Assembly: GCA_021809425.1 (NCBI GenBank)
Contig: JAKBAA010000003.1
Location: 39,646 to 103,645, forward strand
Length of the DNA stretch: 64,000 nt
Direction: 5' to 3'
From: Actinomycetes bacterium
GTDB lineage: Bacteria > Actinomycetota > Acidimicrobiia > Acidimicrobiales > Bog-793
The notes under the pieces are model-generated. The model was not told the origin of the DNA and searched no databases. It saw only the letters and a list, made by a program, of their open reading frames with translations. Shown one piece after another: positions 63,844 to 64,000 of this stretch (positions are counted from its first letter, which is position 1; the number at the start of each line of letters is the position of its first letter). The position numbers and the translations under genes were made by a program.

Positions 63844-64000
63844 CTACCGTCCGGTCGCCAACTGTCGTCCCGCCGGGTGGTCGCGGCGACGCTCGAGGCG
63901 GCCGGCCAACGTGTCCACCAGCTGCGCCCACCGCCGGTCGCCCATCACCCAGAGGTACGACTCGTAACGTGACCCGTCGACAACCCGGCGCACCAGCGGC
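63844..64000 (-). CDS. C-terminal end of an unidentified protein (cut by window edge)
   Basis: Minus-strand frame from 63999 to TAG at 63844-63846 reads ...LVRRVVDGSRYESYLWVMGD, RRWAQLVDTLAGRLERRRDH, PAGRQLATGR. The composition is that of a real coding end (aromatic-rich, amphipathic helix), while the plus-strand ORF here is a shadow. About 51 residues are visible; no family is recognised. Confidence 0.5.
   Translation of the reverse strand, partial: PLVRRVVDGSRYESYLWVMGDRRWAQLVDTLAGRLERRRDHPAGRQLATGR

Overview
The window is very GC-rich (clearly above 70% by eye), has strongly GC-biased third codon positions and many GTG/TTG starts, and carries a BldD homologue, a SARP-type activator and the actinobacterial order lepA-hrcA-dnaJ-rsmE ... 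hemW ... phoH-ybeY-corC-era. This points to a non-model actinobacterium. The full type IV pilus (T4P) locus would suit a deep lineage such as Acidimicrobiia, Thermoleophilia or Rubrobacteria, but I cannot fix the taxon from the sequence alone.

Layout. 1-4.5 kb: start of a PAS-type sensor, a small ORF and exopolysaccharide genes (polyprenyl-phosphate sugar transferase, two glycosyltransferases). 4.5-8 kb: a 1142-aa ATPase/SARP activator. 8-24.3 kb: a T4P locus, nearly all on the minus strand, in transcription order pilB, pilT, pilC, a fused pilM-pilN, pilO, two minor prepilins, two long paralogous PilX-like proteins and the major pilin; the prepilin peptidase is divergent and a second pilT forms its own unit. 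24.3-30.6 kb: more surface-polysaccharide genes (double alpha/beta hydrolase, GT2, flippase) and a 2-hydroxyacid dehydrogenase. 30.6-37.4 kb: MarR, metallo-beta-lactamase-fold hydrolase, divergent TetR/MFS efflux pair, and a ChrB-like gene divergent from a membrane-protein operon preceded by a polycysteine leader. 37.5-42.8 kb: one giant secreted repeat protein. 42.9-44.3 kb: a broken GlxA-type regulator abutting a HicAB module. 44.4-46.7 kb: tRNA-Glu, tRNA-Gln, a YdcF-like gene and gltX. 46.8-49.1 kb: GH18 protein and FkbM methyltransferase. 49.2-64 kb: housekeeping (rpsT, lepA, hrcA, dnaJ, rsmE, bldD, hemW, HIT, phoH, ybeY, corC, era, dinG).

How it fits together. The pilus locus holds every core part needed for an extending and retracting pilus. 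Its three promoters (pilB, pilA, second pilT) and that of the adjacent SARP-type gene share a bipartite motif, TCAAR-N14/15-GCCGTTAS (degenerate in pilB), that resembles sigma-28/WhiG-family promoters. I infer one regulon joining pilus and regulator. With BldD (c-di-GMP signature intact) and a possible relic GGDEF domain on the flippase, a c-di-GMP-linked surface programme is plausible. Many genes lack a leader: a TANNNT -10 box sits 6-8 nt before the start codon. One such transcript begins with a 16-codon ORF containing Cys-Cys-Cys that is translationally coupled to a membrane-protein operon, like the cysteine-attenuation leaders known from mycobacteria.
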